Positions 9,601-19,700 of a DNA stretch of 64,000 nt are shown one piece after another. Both the position numbers and the translations under genes were made by a program. The first letter of the stretch is position 1. The number at the start of each line of letters is the position of its first letter. Source of the stretch: Micromonospora coerulea (GTDB lineage Bacteria; Actinomycetota; Actinomycetes; Mycobacteriales; Micromonosporaceae); the NCBI RefSeq assembly GCF_016598485.1, contig NZ_JAEMUW010000024.1, positions 30,938-94,937 of the forward strand. The letters are read 5' to 3'. Under the pieces are notes generated by a model. That model made no database searches. It saw nothing but the letters and a program-made list of their open reading frames with translations, and was not told the origin of the DNA.

Positions 9601-10938
9601 CAGACGCCGCACGCCACGGCCAGCAACGCCACCGTCCTCGGAACGCAGGCGGTTGGCGACGCGTTGCGGGCGCGGGTCGTTGTGGAGCGCACCGGCGACG
9701 TCTACGTCACCGGGCGGTACGGCGGGAAGACGTACGGGGGGAGCGTCACCGTCGACGACCCGCTCACGCCGATCGCGCTCGACGGCCCGTGGCAGTTCCG
9801 GTTCGACCGGGAGGGCGCACCGACCGTGAGCCGGCCGCTCGGGTCGTGGACCGCGCTCGATCCGGCGTTCTCCGGCACCGGCATCTACCGTCGGGACGTC
9901 GACATCCCGGACGGGTTCCTCGCGGACGGGCGGCGCGTGCTCCTCGACCTGGGCTCGGTGCGGGACCTGGCCGCGGTCTCGGTGAACGGGTCACAGCCGC
10001 GGCACGTCGACTGGCAGCCGTACACGGTGGATGTGACCGACCTGCTCCGGCCGGGCAGGAACACGGTCGAGGTGCGGGTGACCAACACCCAGACCAACGC
10101 GTTCGAGGGCCGGGCCAATCCGTCCGGCCTGCTTGGGCCGGTGGTGCTGCGTCCGCAACGCGTCCTCGACGTCACGCTCGGCGCGGGGGAGCAGGTCCGG
10201 TCGCTCGCACTGGCGGCGGCGCCCGCGTCGGCGCGGGTGCTCCGCGGCGGCAGCGTCCCGGTCACCGCGGTGATCGACGGGATCGCCCCTGACCGGCTCT
10301 CCGGCACGCTCGCCGTCTCCGCGCCCGGCGGCTGGACGGTCCAACCCGGATCGCAGCGCTACGACGTCGCCTCGTCAGGGACGCCGGTGACGTTGCGGCC
10401 CACCGTGACAGTCACCGCCGGGAAGTCGACAGCGGACGGCACCTACGACGTGCGGTTGACCGCGACCGGCGACGACGGGCGGACGGCGACCGCGACAGTG
10501 CAGGTGGTGGTGACCCATTCGCTCGTGGCGTGGGAGTTCCTCAGGGACGGGGACGCCGAGGGCTGGACGCCCGCCAACCAGCTGACGTCGTTCACCGTCT
10601 CCGGCGGCGTGCTCGCCACCTCGGCCACCGGCGGCGATCCGTACCTGGTCCAGAGCCAACCGCTCTCGGAGGACCTGGCACAAGGCCTCACGGTCGAGGT
10701 GACCATGTCAACGTCCGTGAGCAGCCAGGGGCAGGTCTTCTGGACGACTGCCGCACAGGGCGGGTTCTCCGAGGACAAGAGCGCCAGGTTCGCCGTGACC
10801 GGCGGGCCTACCCGCACCTACACCGTCACGATTCCCGCCCAGGGCACCCGGCTCACCGGCCTGCGGCTCGATCCGCTGACAACCCAGGGCGACATCCGTA
10901 TCGATGCGATCAGAATCCTGCCGGGAGGCGGCGCATGA
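6616..10938 (+). CDS. Secreted alpha-L-rhamnosidase, GH106
   Basis: I start this at ATG 6616 because AGAGGGG ends five bases before it and it opens a clear Sec signal peptide (MAQRFITW, hydrophobic core, AAA cleavage region). An in-frame ATG at 6511 overlapping the previous stop would put 35 charged residues ahead of that signal. 1440 residues. The N-terminal barrel has GH106 hallmarks: RPHAFWFWNGKLTEDEL, FFIHPRQGLGGDFG, FNDEPGFYNNF and a later NHAFYY. A concanavalin-like beta sandwich is inserted at about residues 218-362. The end carries a galactose-binding fold (TGIYRRDVDIPDGF, then ASGLLGPVVLRP-like text) and further Ig-like folds. Known GH106 enzymes act on rhamnogalacturonan side chains; the exact linkage here is not predictable. 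It overlaps the next gene by four bases. Confidence 0.88.
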   Translation: MAQRFITWTAGAAAALLLAATVPLAAAASPGGTGETGWDAKTGRLDPAAFSNPPATDRPHAFWFWNGKLTEDELSRQLDEMKAKGIEEFFIHPRQGLGGDFGVTENGYYLSKDYFDKVGFALAEAKRRGMKAWLYDDLNWPSGFAGGRTVKGGDVDGKAVPADPDYLPWYLTPVAKDVTGPASYDQPVPVPVPAGWSVSDEVLTVNGGEVGPAKDGADWSGYRMEFDLTVDALSGGWTVHGRDAGNLVMVNLTSTSPYNPEAASTFGVHVRVNGAYQLIGARIPAGKTIRDGERHHVATDIRGDTVTLFLDGQEVGNRSDPRIGALVKGRVGLRSGQDERARFDNLKVTALDGGATLLADDFSAGLARWDVTQSPASSLVAAVALRKRGDGSCVTGGQARGSALDGDSAMELTGKVGVDGRLRWDVPEGHWCLLHLVQRPLVNYHPDLEPDQPYVDMLNPQATQKFIDITHETYARRFGGDFGSTIQGIFNDEPGFYNNFPDNRGGVDSLGSIPWTPGFRDYLTGNAGYDLTGRLAALWYDTGAATTKTRIDYYDALSDRYNEAHTKPLADWAQEHHIALISNPLVEEDLGSHRLIEGGSWFEMSKHYQLPGMDLISGLDTNAITPKLNSSVAHLFDRKRNLAETFGAFGWDLSMEEMKRTVAWEVAGGVDLIDNHAFYYSTDGQRRYESQPSEFFQNTFWPRFDAYASFTGRLVEPARGATPVNPVGLLYPSSSVMAEGTPWTVRGFAGNGPGLSEVDGSWKGTSNALLAAQLDFDYLDELALAGDPDLNVGLTVDDGRLRLHDQTFQALVMPKTTVLSLEALAAAERLVAQGGTLVAVDGLPTREADGRDAELRQRLAALFGTDPAAPSAAHKTSAAGGLAVYLPSRTDLAATLKERIDPGVTLMPASPDIRIRHVKRAADDAVLITNLSAGTVRTDVTVSVPQVPEIWDPETGRTDVAPVFRLGDDRVTVPMQLRPYEATWLVFRPGVHPIGQTPHATASNATVLGTQAVGDALRARVVVERTGDVYVTGRYGGKTYGGSVTVDDPLTPIALDGPWQFRFDREGAPTVSRPLGSWTALDPAFSGTGIYRRDVDIPDGFLADGRRVLLDLGSVRDLAAVSVNGSQPRHVDWQPYTVDVTDLLRPGRNTVEVRVTNTQTNAFEGRANPSGLLGPVVLRPQRVLDVTLGAGEQVRSLALAAAPASARVLRGGSVPVTAVIDGIAPDRLSGTLAVSAPGGWTVQPGSQRYDVASSGTPVTLRPTVTVTAGKSTADGTYDVRLTATGDDGRTATATVQVVVTHSLVAWEFLRDGDAEGWTPANQLTSFTVSGGVLATSATGGDPYLVQSQPLSEDLAQGLTVEVTMSTSVSSQGQVFWTTAAQGGFSEDKSARFAVTGGPTRTYTVTIPAQGTRLTGLRLDPLTTQGDIRIDAIRILPGGGA

Positions 10939-13900
10939 GTCCGTCAATGAACCGCCGCCGATTCATCCAGCTCGGGGTTGCCGGCGGCGCCGCCATCGCG
11001 CTCGGTGGGCTCGATCTGCTGAGGTCACCGGCGGCCATGGCGCAGGCGCCCGTCGATGTCCCCAGTGGGCTGCTCACCGCCCTGCTCGACGACCCACTGG
11101 GCGTCAGCGACCCGCACCCCCGGCTGTCCTGGGTCGTTCCCGCCGACGGGCCGGAGGCGATGCAGACGGCCTACCAGGTGCAGGTCGCCCGCACCCGTGA
11201 AGGCCTGCTCGAGGAAGACCTCAGCTGGGACAGCGGCCGGGTCGTCTCGGCCGAGTCGACGGCCGTGCCGCTCGGCGGCCCGCCGCTCGAGCCGCGCGAC
11301 GTGTACTGGTGGCGGGTGCGCACCTGGACCACCGGCGAGAAGCCGTCGGGGTGGTCGCAGCCGCAGCGCGTCGCCACCGGGATCGGGCCCGAGTGGGCCG
11401 CGACCCCGGTCTGGGCTCCGGCGCCGCCGCCCCCGCCGGTCCTCGGCGACGGGCGGTTCGCGGTGACGACAGTGATCAAGGAGAAGTCGGCGGGCCTGGT
11501 GTTCCGGGCGGCCGACAACCGCAACAACTACCTGTGGCAGCTCGTGGCCGGACCCGCCGGTGTGCTGAAAACCCACGTGCAGGTCAACGGCGCCTACCGG
11601 GTGCTGGCCGAGCGCCCGATCGGCCGCGCCGTTCCGCTCGGCACGCCTGTCCGGGTCGAGATCGAGCTGGCGGGTACGCGCATCCGTACCTATGTGGACG
11701 GCGACCTGGTCGACACGATCGAGGACGCGACGTACGCGACGGGCACCGTCGGCTTCCGCAACGGCGGCTCAGAGTCACAGACTTACGACGACGTCACGTT
11801 CACCGACCCGTCCGGCGCCGTGCTGCTCGCCGAGGACTTCTCCCGCGGGCCTGGCGCCTTTCCCGGCGGGACCGTGCAGAACGGCGCGCTGGCCGTCGGC
11901 CGCAGCCAGCAACTCCTGGCCGGCCCGGCACCGGACCACTGGGCGGCGCTGCGCAACGAGGTGCAGCTGGCCGACAAGCCGGTCGAGTCGGCGGTCCTCT
12001 ACGTGACCGGACAATCCCCGGATCCCATCCGGCAGTACGTCTACTCCGCCTGGGTCAACGGCGCGTTCGTCGGTTCGGGCCCGACGCGTGCGCCGGCCGG
12101 CGCACCCCGGTACCACACCTACGACGTGACCGCGCTGCTGCGCCGCGGCGAGGCCAACGCGCTCACCGCCCTCTGCTACACGCCGACCGACAAGCGCTTC
12201 CTCGCGCAACTCGAGGTCCGCTACGCCGACGGCTCCCGCCTCACCGTCGGCACCGGGGCGGCCTGGCGGGCCCGGACCGGGGATCGATGGCTCCCGCCCT
12301 CCGGTGACCTGCGCGGTGGCTACTACACCGCGCCGCAGGAGTTCATCGACGCCCGGGAGGAGCCGGTCGGCTGGCTGTCTCCCGGCTTCGACGATTCGTC
12401 CTGGGCGCCCGCGGCCGAGCGTGCGCCGATCGACGGGTTACTGCCGGCCCAGACGCCGAACATGCAGCGCGAGGCGGTCACCCCGGCCTCGGTACGGCGG
12501 GTCGGTGACGGCCGATGGATCGTCGACCTCGGACGGGAGATCGTCGGCGGCCTCGCGCTCGACCTCAACGAGGCGCGCGCCGGGCAGGCCGTCGAGGTGC
12601 GGCTCGGGGAGGAGCTGTCCGGGCCGGACGCGGTCCGCTACCAGTTGCGCGGCGGCAACGTCTACCGCGAGGTGTGGACGCTGCGCGACGGCGCCCAGCA
12701 CCTGGAGCACTGGGGCTACCGGGGCTTCCGCTACGCCGAGCTGATCACCGACCCCACGCTGGACCTCGGCGGCGCGGTGCGTGGGGTCGCGGTCCGGCTG
12801 CCCTGGCGGGCGGACGACGCGGCCTTCCGCTGCTCCGACGACGACCTCAACCGGATATGGGAGATGTGTCGCTACTCCATCGAGGCGACCCGGCTGGACC
12901 TCTACCAGGACACCCCCACCCGAGAGCGCGGGCCGTACGAGGGCGACGCGTACGTCAACCAACTCTCCGAGTACGCGACGCAGCGCTCGTACGCGCTCGC
13001 CCGCTGGTCGAACTCCTACCTCGCACGGCGCCCCACGTGGCCGTCCGAGTACCGGCTGATGTCGGTGCTGTCGGCGTGGCTGGACTACCTGCACACCGGC
13101 GACGCGGATCACCTGGCCCGCGACTGGTCGCTGTACGTCGAAAAGAACTTCGACGAGTTCCTCGCCGAAGACGGCCTGCTGCACAAGCCGACGTCCGTGG
13201 GCGGCGTCTCCGACCTCGTCGACTGGCCGGTCAGCAACCGCGACGGATACGTGCTCACCACCGTCAACACCGTGGTCAACGCCTTCCAGTGCGCGGCGTT
13301 TGCCGCATGCGCGGAGGTGGCGCGGGTCCTCGACAAGGCCGAGGAGGAACGCCGGTTCGCCGACCTGGCGGGCCGGCTCCAGCAGGCGATCAACGACCAA
13401 CTGCTCGATCGGCCGGCCTCGGCCTACCGGGACGGGCTCAGCACCGGGCACCGGGCCCAGCACGCCACCGCATTTCCGATCGCGCTCGGGGTGGCCGACG
13501 AGGCCGAGGTGTCCACGCTGGCCGCCACGCTGGCCGCGGGCGGGATGCGGATGAGCGTGTACGGCGCCCAGTTCCTCCTCGACGCGCTTTACCGCGGTGG
13601 GCGGGGCGATGCCGGGTACGCGCTCATGACGAGCCGGACCCGGGAGAGCTGGCTGCACCTGATGGACGACCTCGGCGCGACGATCGTCGGGGAGGCATGG
13701 GACCCGACGCTCAAGCCGAACATGACCTTCTCGCACGCCTGGGGTTCGGCGCCCGCCAACGTCGTGATGCGTCGCCTCCTCGGCGTCACCGTCACCGCGC
13801 CTGGGGCGGCACAGGTGGACGTCGTGCCGCAGCCCGGTCCGCTGCAGTGGGCGGAGGGCCGCGTGCCGACCATCCGGGGTCCGGTCGGGGTGCGCGTCGA

Positions 13901-14123
13901 CCGCCGCGACGGCTACCGGCTAGACGTCGAACTGCCGCCGAACGTCCGTGGCCGCATCCTGGTTCCGCTCGACGGCTCGCCGCCGCAGGCCTTCCACGTC
14001 ATCGGCGCGGGCCCGCACCCGGACCGCACCGTCGTCGACGGTCACGTCGTACTCAGCGGCGTGGCACCGGGACGCACGACCGTGTTCCTCGACCAGCGTC
14101 CCCAGTCCGCCGCTGTCGGATGA
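10935..14123 (+). CDS. Tat-exported alpha-L-rhamnosidase, GH78
   Basis: ATG 10935 overlaps the upstream stop (ATGA); 1062 residues. The N terminus NRRRFIQLG followed by a hydrophobic stretch and AMAQA is a Tat signal. The GH78 fibronectin-like N domain (DPLGVSDPHPRLSW) is interrupted by a concanavalin-like beta sandwich (about 170-302, LVFRAADNRNNYLW) before Bac_rhamnosid_N and the catalytic barrel. Catalytic residues by alignment with the GH78 pattern: D659 and E664 in DTPTRERGPYEGD, D671, and base E920 in VGEAWDP. Y668 stands where most GH78 enzymes have Trp, which may alter the sugar pocket. The same inserted sandwich is found in the two GH106 neighbours. It is shorter than the gene at 1787 and lacks terminal binding domains. 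Confidence 0.9.
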   Translation: MSPSMNRRRFIQLGVAGGAAIALGGLDLLRSPAAMAQAPVDVPSGLLTALLDDPLGVSDPHPRLSWVVPADGPEAMQTAYQVQVARTREGLLEEDLSWDSGRVVSAESTAVPLGGPPLEPRDVYWWRVRTWTTGEKPSGWSQPQRVATGIGPEWAATPVWAPAPPPPPVLGDGRFAVTTVIKEKSAGLVFRAADNRNNYLWQLVAGPAGVLKTHVQVNGAYRVLAERPIGRAVPLGTPVRVEIELAGTRIRTYVDGDLVDTIEDATYATGTVGFRNGGSESQTYDDVTFTDPSGAVLLAEDFSRGPGAFPGGTVQNGALAVGRSQQLLAGPAPDHWAALRNEVQLADKPVESAVLYVTGQSPDPIRQYVYSAWVNGAFVGSGPTRAPAGAPRYHTYDVTALLRRGEANALTALCYTPTDKRFLAQLEVRYADGSRLTVGTGAAWRARTGDRWLPPSGDLRGGYYTAPQEFIDAREEPVGWLSPGFDDSSWAPAAERAPIDGLLPAQTPNMQREAVTPASVRRVGDGRWIVDLGREIVGGLALDLNEARAGQAVEVRLGEELSGPDAVRYQLRGGNVYREVWTLRDGAQHLEHWGYRGFRYAELITDPTLDLGGAVRGVAVRLPWRADDAAFRCSDDDLNRIWEMCRYSIEATRLDLYQDTPTRERGPYEGDAYVNQLSEYATQRSYALARWSNSYLARRPTWPSEYRLMSVLSAWLDYLHTGDADHLARDWSLYVEKNFDEFLAEDGLLHKPTSVGGVSDLVDWPVSNRDGYVLTTVNTVVNAFQCAAFAACAEVARVLDKAEEERRFADLAGRLQQAINDQLLDRPASAYRDGLSTGHRAQHATAFPIALGVADEAEVSTLAATLAAGGMRMSVYGAQFLLDALYRGGRGDAGYALMTSRTRESWLHLMDDLGATIVGEAWDPTLKPNMTFSHAWGSAPANVVMRRLLGVTVTAPGAAQVDVVPQPGPLQWAEGRVPTIRGPVGVRVDRRDGYRLDVELPPNVRGRILVPLDGSPPQAFHVIGAGPHPDRTVVDGHVVLSGVAPGRTTVFLDQRPQSAAVG

Positions 14124-14167
14124 CAAACCACCACATCTTCCCGCATGCGATCGACGAGGTGACCACC

Positions 14168-16705
14168 ATGAGACGTCCCCGCTTCGCCGCCATCTCGCTG
14201 ACCACCGCGGCTGTACTCGTTGCCAGCACGGGTGTGGCCAGCGCCGGAACCGGTGGTCTCGCCGCACCGGCGCCCGGTGACTGGCAGCGATACGTGCTCA
14301 CCCCGCAGACCCGCGACGTCGCGCCGGACCGGGTGGTCTCGGCGGACAGCCGCGGCGGGGAGATCACCAACCCGGCCGGGGTGCTGGCCGTCGACGGACA
14401 ACCGGTGAAGATCACCAAGACCGGTGCCGGCGCCGACCCCCGGTTGATCGTCGACTTCGGACGCGAGGTCTCCGGCTACCTCAGCGTCGACTTCGCCGGC
14501 GCCGCACCGACAACCCTCTTCGCGTTCAGCGAGACGCTCGGCTACCTGGGCGACTGGGGCGACACCTTCGGCACGACGAGCTGGATCGCCAACGGCGACG
14601 CGTCCAAGCCGCAGCGCGAGCGCCGGTTCGAAAGCCCGCACGAGCAGGCGCCGGCCGGCGCCGGCACCTGGCACGACCCGGAGCTGCGCGGCGGGTTCCG
14701 CTACCTGATGATCCGGCTCGCGCCCGAAGCGCCCGCCGGGTCCAGCGTGAGCATCGACACCGTCCGCGTCCGGTACACGGCCGCGCCCGGCATCGACCTG
14801 GCCGACCGCGACGCGCTGCTGCCCGGCTGGTTCCTCTCCTCCGACGACGCGTTGAACAAGATCTGGTACGGCGGCGCGCACACGATCGTCAACGGCACGA
14901 TCGACCCGACCCAGGGCATCGAGAACGGCACCGAGACGATCGGTGTCGGCGAGCGGGTGATCGTCGACGGCGCCAAGCGCGACCGGCTGGTGTGGAACGG
15001 CGACCTCGCGATCACCGGGCGCATCGCATACGTCTCCACCGACGACCGGCAGGCCATGCGTGACTCGTTGCGCAGCATCGCCCGCACCCAGCGCGGCGAC
15101 GGCTACCTCTCAGCCTGCTCGCCGAACGGGTTGGGCGCCCCCGTCTGCCAGGGCTTCCTCGAATACCACCTGTGGTGGCTGCGCGGACTTCAGGAGTACT
15201 ACCTCTACACCGGGGACACGGCATTCGTCGCCGAGATGTGGCCGACGTTCACCAGAGCCATGGCGTTCCTAGAGACCCGGCTGACCGCGCAGGGATTCGA
15301 GGGCAGCGAGGCGCAGGATTCGGCGCCGAAGCTGCTGCCCGGCCACACCCAGGGCCAGACGTTCACCACCACGTCGCCGTTCACCGCCGCCGGTGGCCGG
15401 TTCCCGACGTACAACACCACGGGCGCGGACATGACGCTGTCGCTCTACCGAGGGCAACCCGGCGCGGGTCAACTCGTCGCGAGCAAGCGGTTCGAGGACG
15501 TGGTGGACAACGCGTGGCTCATGATCGATCTGCCGGAGCCGGCCGCTCCCGCCGCCTACTACCTCGAGCAGTCCGACCCCTCGGGCACCATCGCCTGGTG
15601 GACCAACTCCACCGACGCCTACCCGCAGGGCACCGCCCTGGCCGACGGGAAGCCGATCGCCGGCGACCGCACCCTGCGGATCGCGACGGTCAGCGACGAC
15701 CGGACCCGGCTGCTCGACCTCTACGACCAGGGCGGGCACTGGATCTACGGCGACTCCGGCAAGGAGACCGAGGTCAACGCCCTGTACGTCGAGGTGCTGC
15801 GTGACGCGGCGGCGTTCGCCGAACTGCAGAACGACAACCCTGAGGCGGTCCACTGGCGGGAGCTGATCCCCGAAGTGGTGCGCGGGGTCAACGACCAGCT
15901 CTGGAACGAGACGGCCGGGGCCTACCGGCAGTCCACCGGCCAGCCCGGCAACATCGCCCAGGACGGCAACGTGTTCGCGGTCCTCTCCGGGATCGCTCCC
16001 GCCGATCGCGCCGACCGGGCCCTGGACACCCTCAAGGACCAGCTCTGGACCGCGTACGGCTCGAGGTCCGGCACCGGGTCGATGCCGCAACTGGTCGGCC
16101 CGTTCATGAACTACTGGGAGGCGCTCGCCCGGTTCGACGAAGGACGCGACGCCGAGGCCTGGCACCTGCTGCGCACCGTCTGGGGCTACCAGTTCGCCCA
16201 GCGCAAGCCGATCAACGGGGTGGAGGAACCGCCGGCGACCGGCGCCTGGGAACACATCAACCTCGACGGCAGCCCCTACCGGCACGGCGATGGCAGCATG
16301 TCTCACCCGTGGTCCGCCGGCGGCACCGCACTGCTCACCAACGAGGTTCTCGGCGTCCGGCCGAGCGGACCCGGGTTCGCCACATACACGGTGAAGCCGC
16401 ATCCGGGAGACCTGGAGTGGGCGCAGGGCCGGGTGCCGACCGCGCACGGCGCGATCTGGGTGTCCTGGCGCCAGGACCGTGGGCGCGACCGGTTCGTCAT
16501 GGACCTGACCGCCCCGCAGGGCGCCACCGGCACGATCGCAGTCCCGGCCGACGGCCCGACGACGGTCACCGTCGACGGGCGGCTCGCCTGGAACGGCGAC
16601 AGGGCCAAGGCGTACGGCGCCCACACCGACGGCCGGTACGTCTACCTCACCGGTCTGCCCGCCGGCGCCCACACGATCAGCGCTCACCCCGCCGATGAGG
16701 AGTAA
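14168..16705 (+). CDS. Secreted GH78-like alpha-L-rhamnosidase with variant acid motif
   Basis: ATG 14168 is preceded by GAGGTG at good spacing and opens a Sec signal (RRPRFAAISL, then ASA/G). An upstream ATG at 14120 overlapping the previous stop would add sixteen residues. 845 residues. The six-hairpin barrel is recognisable (MSHPWSAGGTALLTNEVLGV, VKPHPGDLEWAQGRVPTAHG). The catalytic motif reads VDGAKRDRLVWNGD: D267, W276 and D279 match the family pattern but the Glu is replaced by D272. The base fits E695 in TGAWEHINLD. A separate beta-rich domain (about 388-510, TQGQTFTTTSPFTAAGG) is inserted within the barrel. The DGAKRDR form marks a distinct GH78 branch as far as I know; substrate is uncertain. 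Confidence 0.82.
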   Translation: MRRPRFAAISLTTAAVLVASTGVASAGTGGLAAPAPGDWQRYVLTPQTRDVAPDRVVSADSRGGEITNPAGVLAVDGQPVKITKTGAGADPRLIVDFGREVSGYLSVDFAGAAPTTLFAFSETLGYLGDWGDTFGTTSWIANGDASKPQRERRFESPHEQAPAGAGTWHDPELRGGFRYLMIRLAPEAPAGSSVSIDTVRVRYTAAPGIDLADRDALLPGWFLSSDDALNKIWYGGAHTIVNGTIDPTQGIENGTETIGVGERVIVDGAKRDRLVWNGDLAITGRIAYVSTDDRQAMRDSLRSIARTQRGDGYLSACSPNGLGAPVCQGFLEYHLWWLRGLQEYYLYTGDTAFVAEMWPTFTRAMAFLETRLTAQGFEGSEAQDSAPKLLPGHTQGQTFTTTSPFTAAGGRFPTYNTTGADMTLSLYRGQPGAGQLVASKRFEDVVDNAWLMIDLPEPAAPAAYYLEQSDPSGTIAWWTNSTDAYPQGTALADGKPIAGDRTLRIATVSDDRTRLLDLYDQGGHWIYGDSGKETEVNALYVEVLRDAAAFAELQNDNPEAVHWRELIPEVVRGVNDQLWNETAGAYRQSTGQPGNIAQDGNVFAVLSGIAPADRADRALDTLKDQLWTAYGSRSGTGSMPQLVGPFMNYWEALARFDEGRDAEAWHLLRTVWGYQFAQRKPINGVEEPPATGAWEHINLDGSPYRHGDGSMSHPWSAGGTALLTNEVLGVRPSGPGFATYTVKPHPGDLEWAQGRVPTAHGAIWVSWRQDRGRDRFVMDLTAPQGATGTIAVPADGPTTVTVDGRLAWNGDRAKAYGAHTDGRYVYLTGLPAGAHTISAHPADEE

Positions 16706-16709
16706 TCCC

Positions 16710-19700
16710 ATGCTGCCGATTGCCCGGCGAGTCACCGCGGCCGCGCTCGCCGTGCTGTGTTCGCTCGCCACCGTCACCGTTCCCCAGCACGCCGCGGTCG
16801 CCCAGCCGGACACGGTCGCCGAGCCGGCAAGCGGCCTGGACGCGGCGCGGTTCGCCCAGCCGCGGCCGGACAGCAGGCCGGCCGTGCTCTGGTTCTGGAA
16901 CGGCACCGTGACGCCGGCGCTGGTCGACCGGCAGCTCGGCGAGCTGCGGGCGCAGGGCGTGTACGAGGCGGTCGTGTTCCCGTTCGACACCACCGCGCTG
17001 AAGCCGGCGTTCTTCAGCGAGGAATGGTTCGCCATCATCGAGCACACGCTGCGCGAGGCGCAGCGCACCGGCATGCACCTTTGGCTGTTCAACGACGACT
17101 TCTTCCCCAGCGGCCGGGGCGGTGGCCTGGTCGTCAACGGGGGCAAGGTCGGCGACCGGACCTACGAGCCGCACCCCGAGCTGCGCCCGACGGGGCTCGG
17201 ACGTACCAGCAGGTCGGTGACCGGCCCCGCACAGGTCGACCTCGGCGGCGACACCACCGGGCTGGACGTCGCGGGAGGACGCCTCGTCGTCGACGCCGCC
17301 GCGTTGAACGGCGTCGCGGTGCTGAAGACCGGAGCGGAGTGGACCGATTACACGCTCACCGCCCGGGCCCGTCTAGACCGCGGCACCGCCGGGATGGTCG
17401 TGCGCGCCGCCGACGAGCGCAACGGATACCTCGTCGACACCCGCCGCGACGACGGCGGCGTCGACATCTGGCGCCAGCAGAACGGCTCGTTCACCCTGCT
17501 CAGCCACCCCGGCGGGGTGCCGGGCTGGGACCCGGCCGCCGAGCACGAGATCAGGGTCGTGGTCGCCGGGAACACGATCACTCCGTACGTGGACGGCAAG
17601 GCCCAGCCATCGGCCACCGACGGCACGTTCCCGCGCGGCACGGTCGGGGTCCGCGCGGTCGCCGACCAGCGCTCGACGTACGACGAGCTCTCCGTGACCG
17701 GACCCGGTGGGCAGCCGCTTTACCGGCAGGCGTTCGACGGAGCGGCCGCTCTCACCGACTTCCGGCCCCGCCGGTCCGCGGCGAAGGTGGTCTCCGCGGT
17801 CGCCCGACCGGCCGGCTCGAACGACGTCGGCGAGTTCGTCGACCTGACCGACCACGTGACGTCCGGCCGGGCCTGGCCGGCACCAGCGGGGCAATGGCGG
17901 GTGGACACGTTCACCGCCACGCCGCTGGCCGACGACAACTCGTGGTCGTTCCGCCGGAACTACCTCGACCTGCTGGACAACGACGCCGTGGCCCGCATGC
18001 TGGACGCCGTGCCCGGCGAGTACTACCGGCGGTTCCCGTGGGCGTTCGGCACCGTGCTGCGCGGCTTCTGGGACGACGAACCGTTCATCGCCTCCGCCGA
18101 CGCCCACTTCCAGCAGAAACCGTGGTCACCCAGCCTGCACGCCGCGCTGAAGAACGTCGGCACCACACCCGGCGTGGCGTACGCCGCCCTCTTCGACGAC
18201 CTCGGCCGCGACGGGCGGACGGAGCGCGGACGGTACTGGCGCGCCGTCTCCGACCGCTTCGGCGAGGCCTACTACGCCCAGCAGGCGCGCTGGATGGCCG
18301 ACCATGGCGTCGGCTACATCTCCAACCCGCTCTGGGACGAGTACGGCCCCGCCGAACAAATCGCGAGCACCGGCGACCTGCACAAGGAGAACCAGTGGGC
18401 GCAGGTGCCCGGCACCGACGTCGTGTTCGACCACTACGCGGCCGGCGGGCGCACGATGCTGCCCCGGTACGCGGCGAGCGACGCCCACCAGAACGGCCAG
18501 GAACGCGTTCTGCTGGAGGCGTTCGGCGCAATGGGCTGGCAGGTGTCGCCCGAGTTCTCGCACGCGTTGCTCGGCGCGTTCGCCGCCCGGGGGATCAACC
18601 TGACCGTGCTGCACGCGATGTGGACCGACGAGAACGACGTCGTCTACCCACCGCCGTTCGGCTCGGGCAACCCGTGGTGGCGCACCGCCAAGCCGCTCAC
18701 CGACTGGATCGGGCGGGTGATGGAGGTGGCCCGCGGCCGGGCCGCCGCCCAGACCGTGCTCATCCAGCCACAGCGGGCTGCCGAAGCCTGGCAGGGCACA
18801 CCCAGCCAGGACGCGATCGACCGGGACTTCACCGCCGCCGCGTACGCGTTGGAGGACACCCAGGTCGACTTCGACCTGCTTGACGAGGGCGCGCTGGCCA
18901 GCGATCCGGCGATCCGCGCCCGTGCGGAGGTGCGCGGCGGACGGCTGCAAATGGGGGAGCAGTCCTACCGCCTGGCGGTGCTCCCGCAGGCCCCGACCCT
19001 GGATGTGGCCACCGTCCGGACGCTGACCGAGTTCGTCCGCACCGGCGGCACGCTCGTCGTGGTGGGCGACCTCCCACGGGAGGAGGCCGCCGGCCGTGAT
19101 GGTGAACTCCGCGACGCGCTCACGGCGCTGTTCGGAGACGGCAAGGCGCCGGCCGAGCGCGTGTACGCCGGGCGCACCGTGCGCCTGGCAGACCCGACCG
19201 GGCTCGGGGAGGCGACCCGCTCGGCCGGTGTCGCCGCGGCCGTGCTCGAACCGGCTCAGCGCGCCGTGCGGGTGCTCCGGCTGGAGACCGGCAAGGACCA
19301 GGCGTTCCTGCTCACCAACGAGAGCGGGGCGGTCATCCGCTCCACCGCGACGTTCCCCGCCAAGGGCACTCCGGAGCTGTGGCAGCCGGAAACCGGTCGG
19401 ACGGCGACCGCCACGACCTTCCGGGACGCGCCCGGCCGGCTGGGCACCGCCGTGCCGCTGGAACTGCAGCCGTACCAGACCGTGGTGGTCGCCTTCCGGT
19501 CCGCGGCGCAACCGCCGGCCGCGGTGCCGCACCTGGTCTCCGGCGACGTCACCGCCACGGCGGTGGGCCCGGGCAGCCCCGGCACCCTGCGCGTTGACGC
19601 CGTGCTCGACGCTCCGGGCAGCCACCGAGTGGTCGGCGCCTGGGACGACCAGCTGTTCGGCGGCACGCTCGCCACCGACGACCCGCTCACCCCGGTCCCG

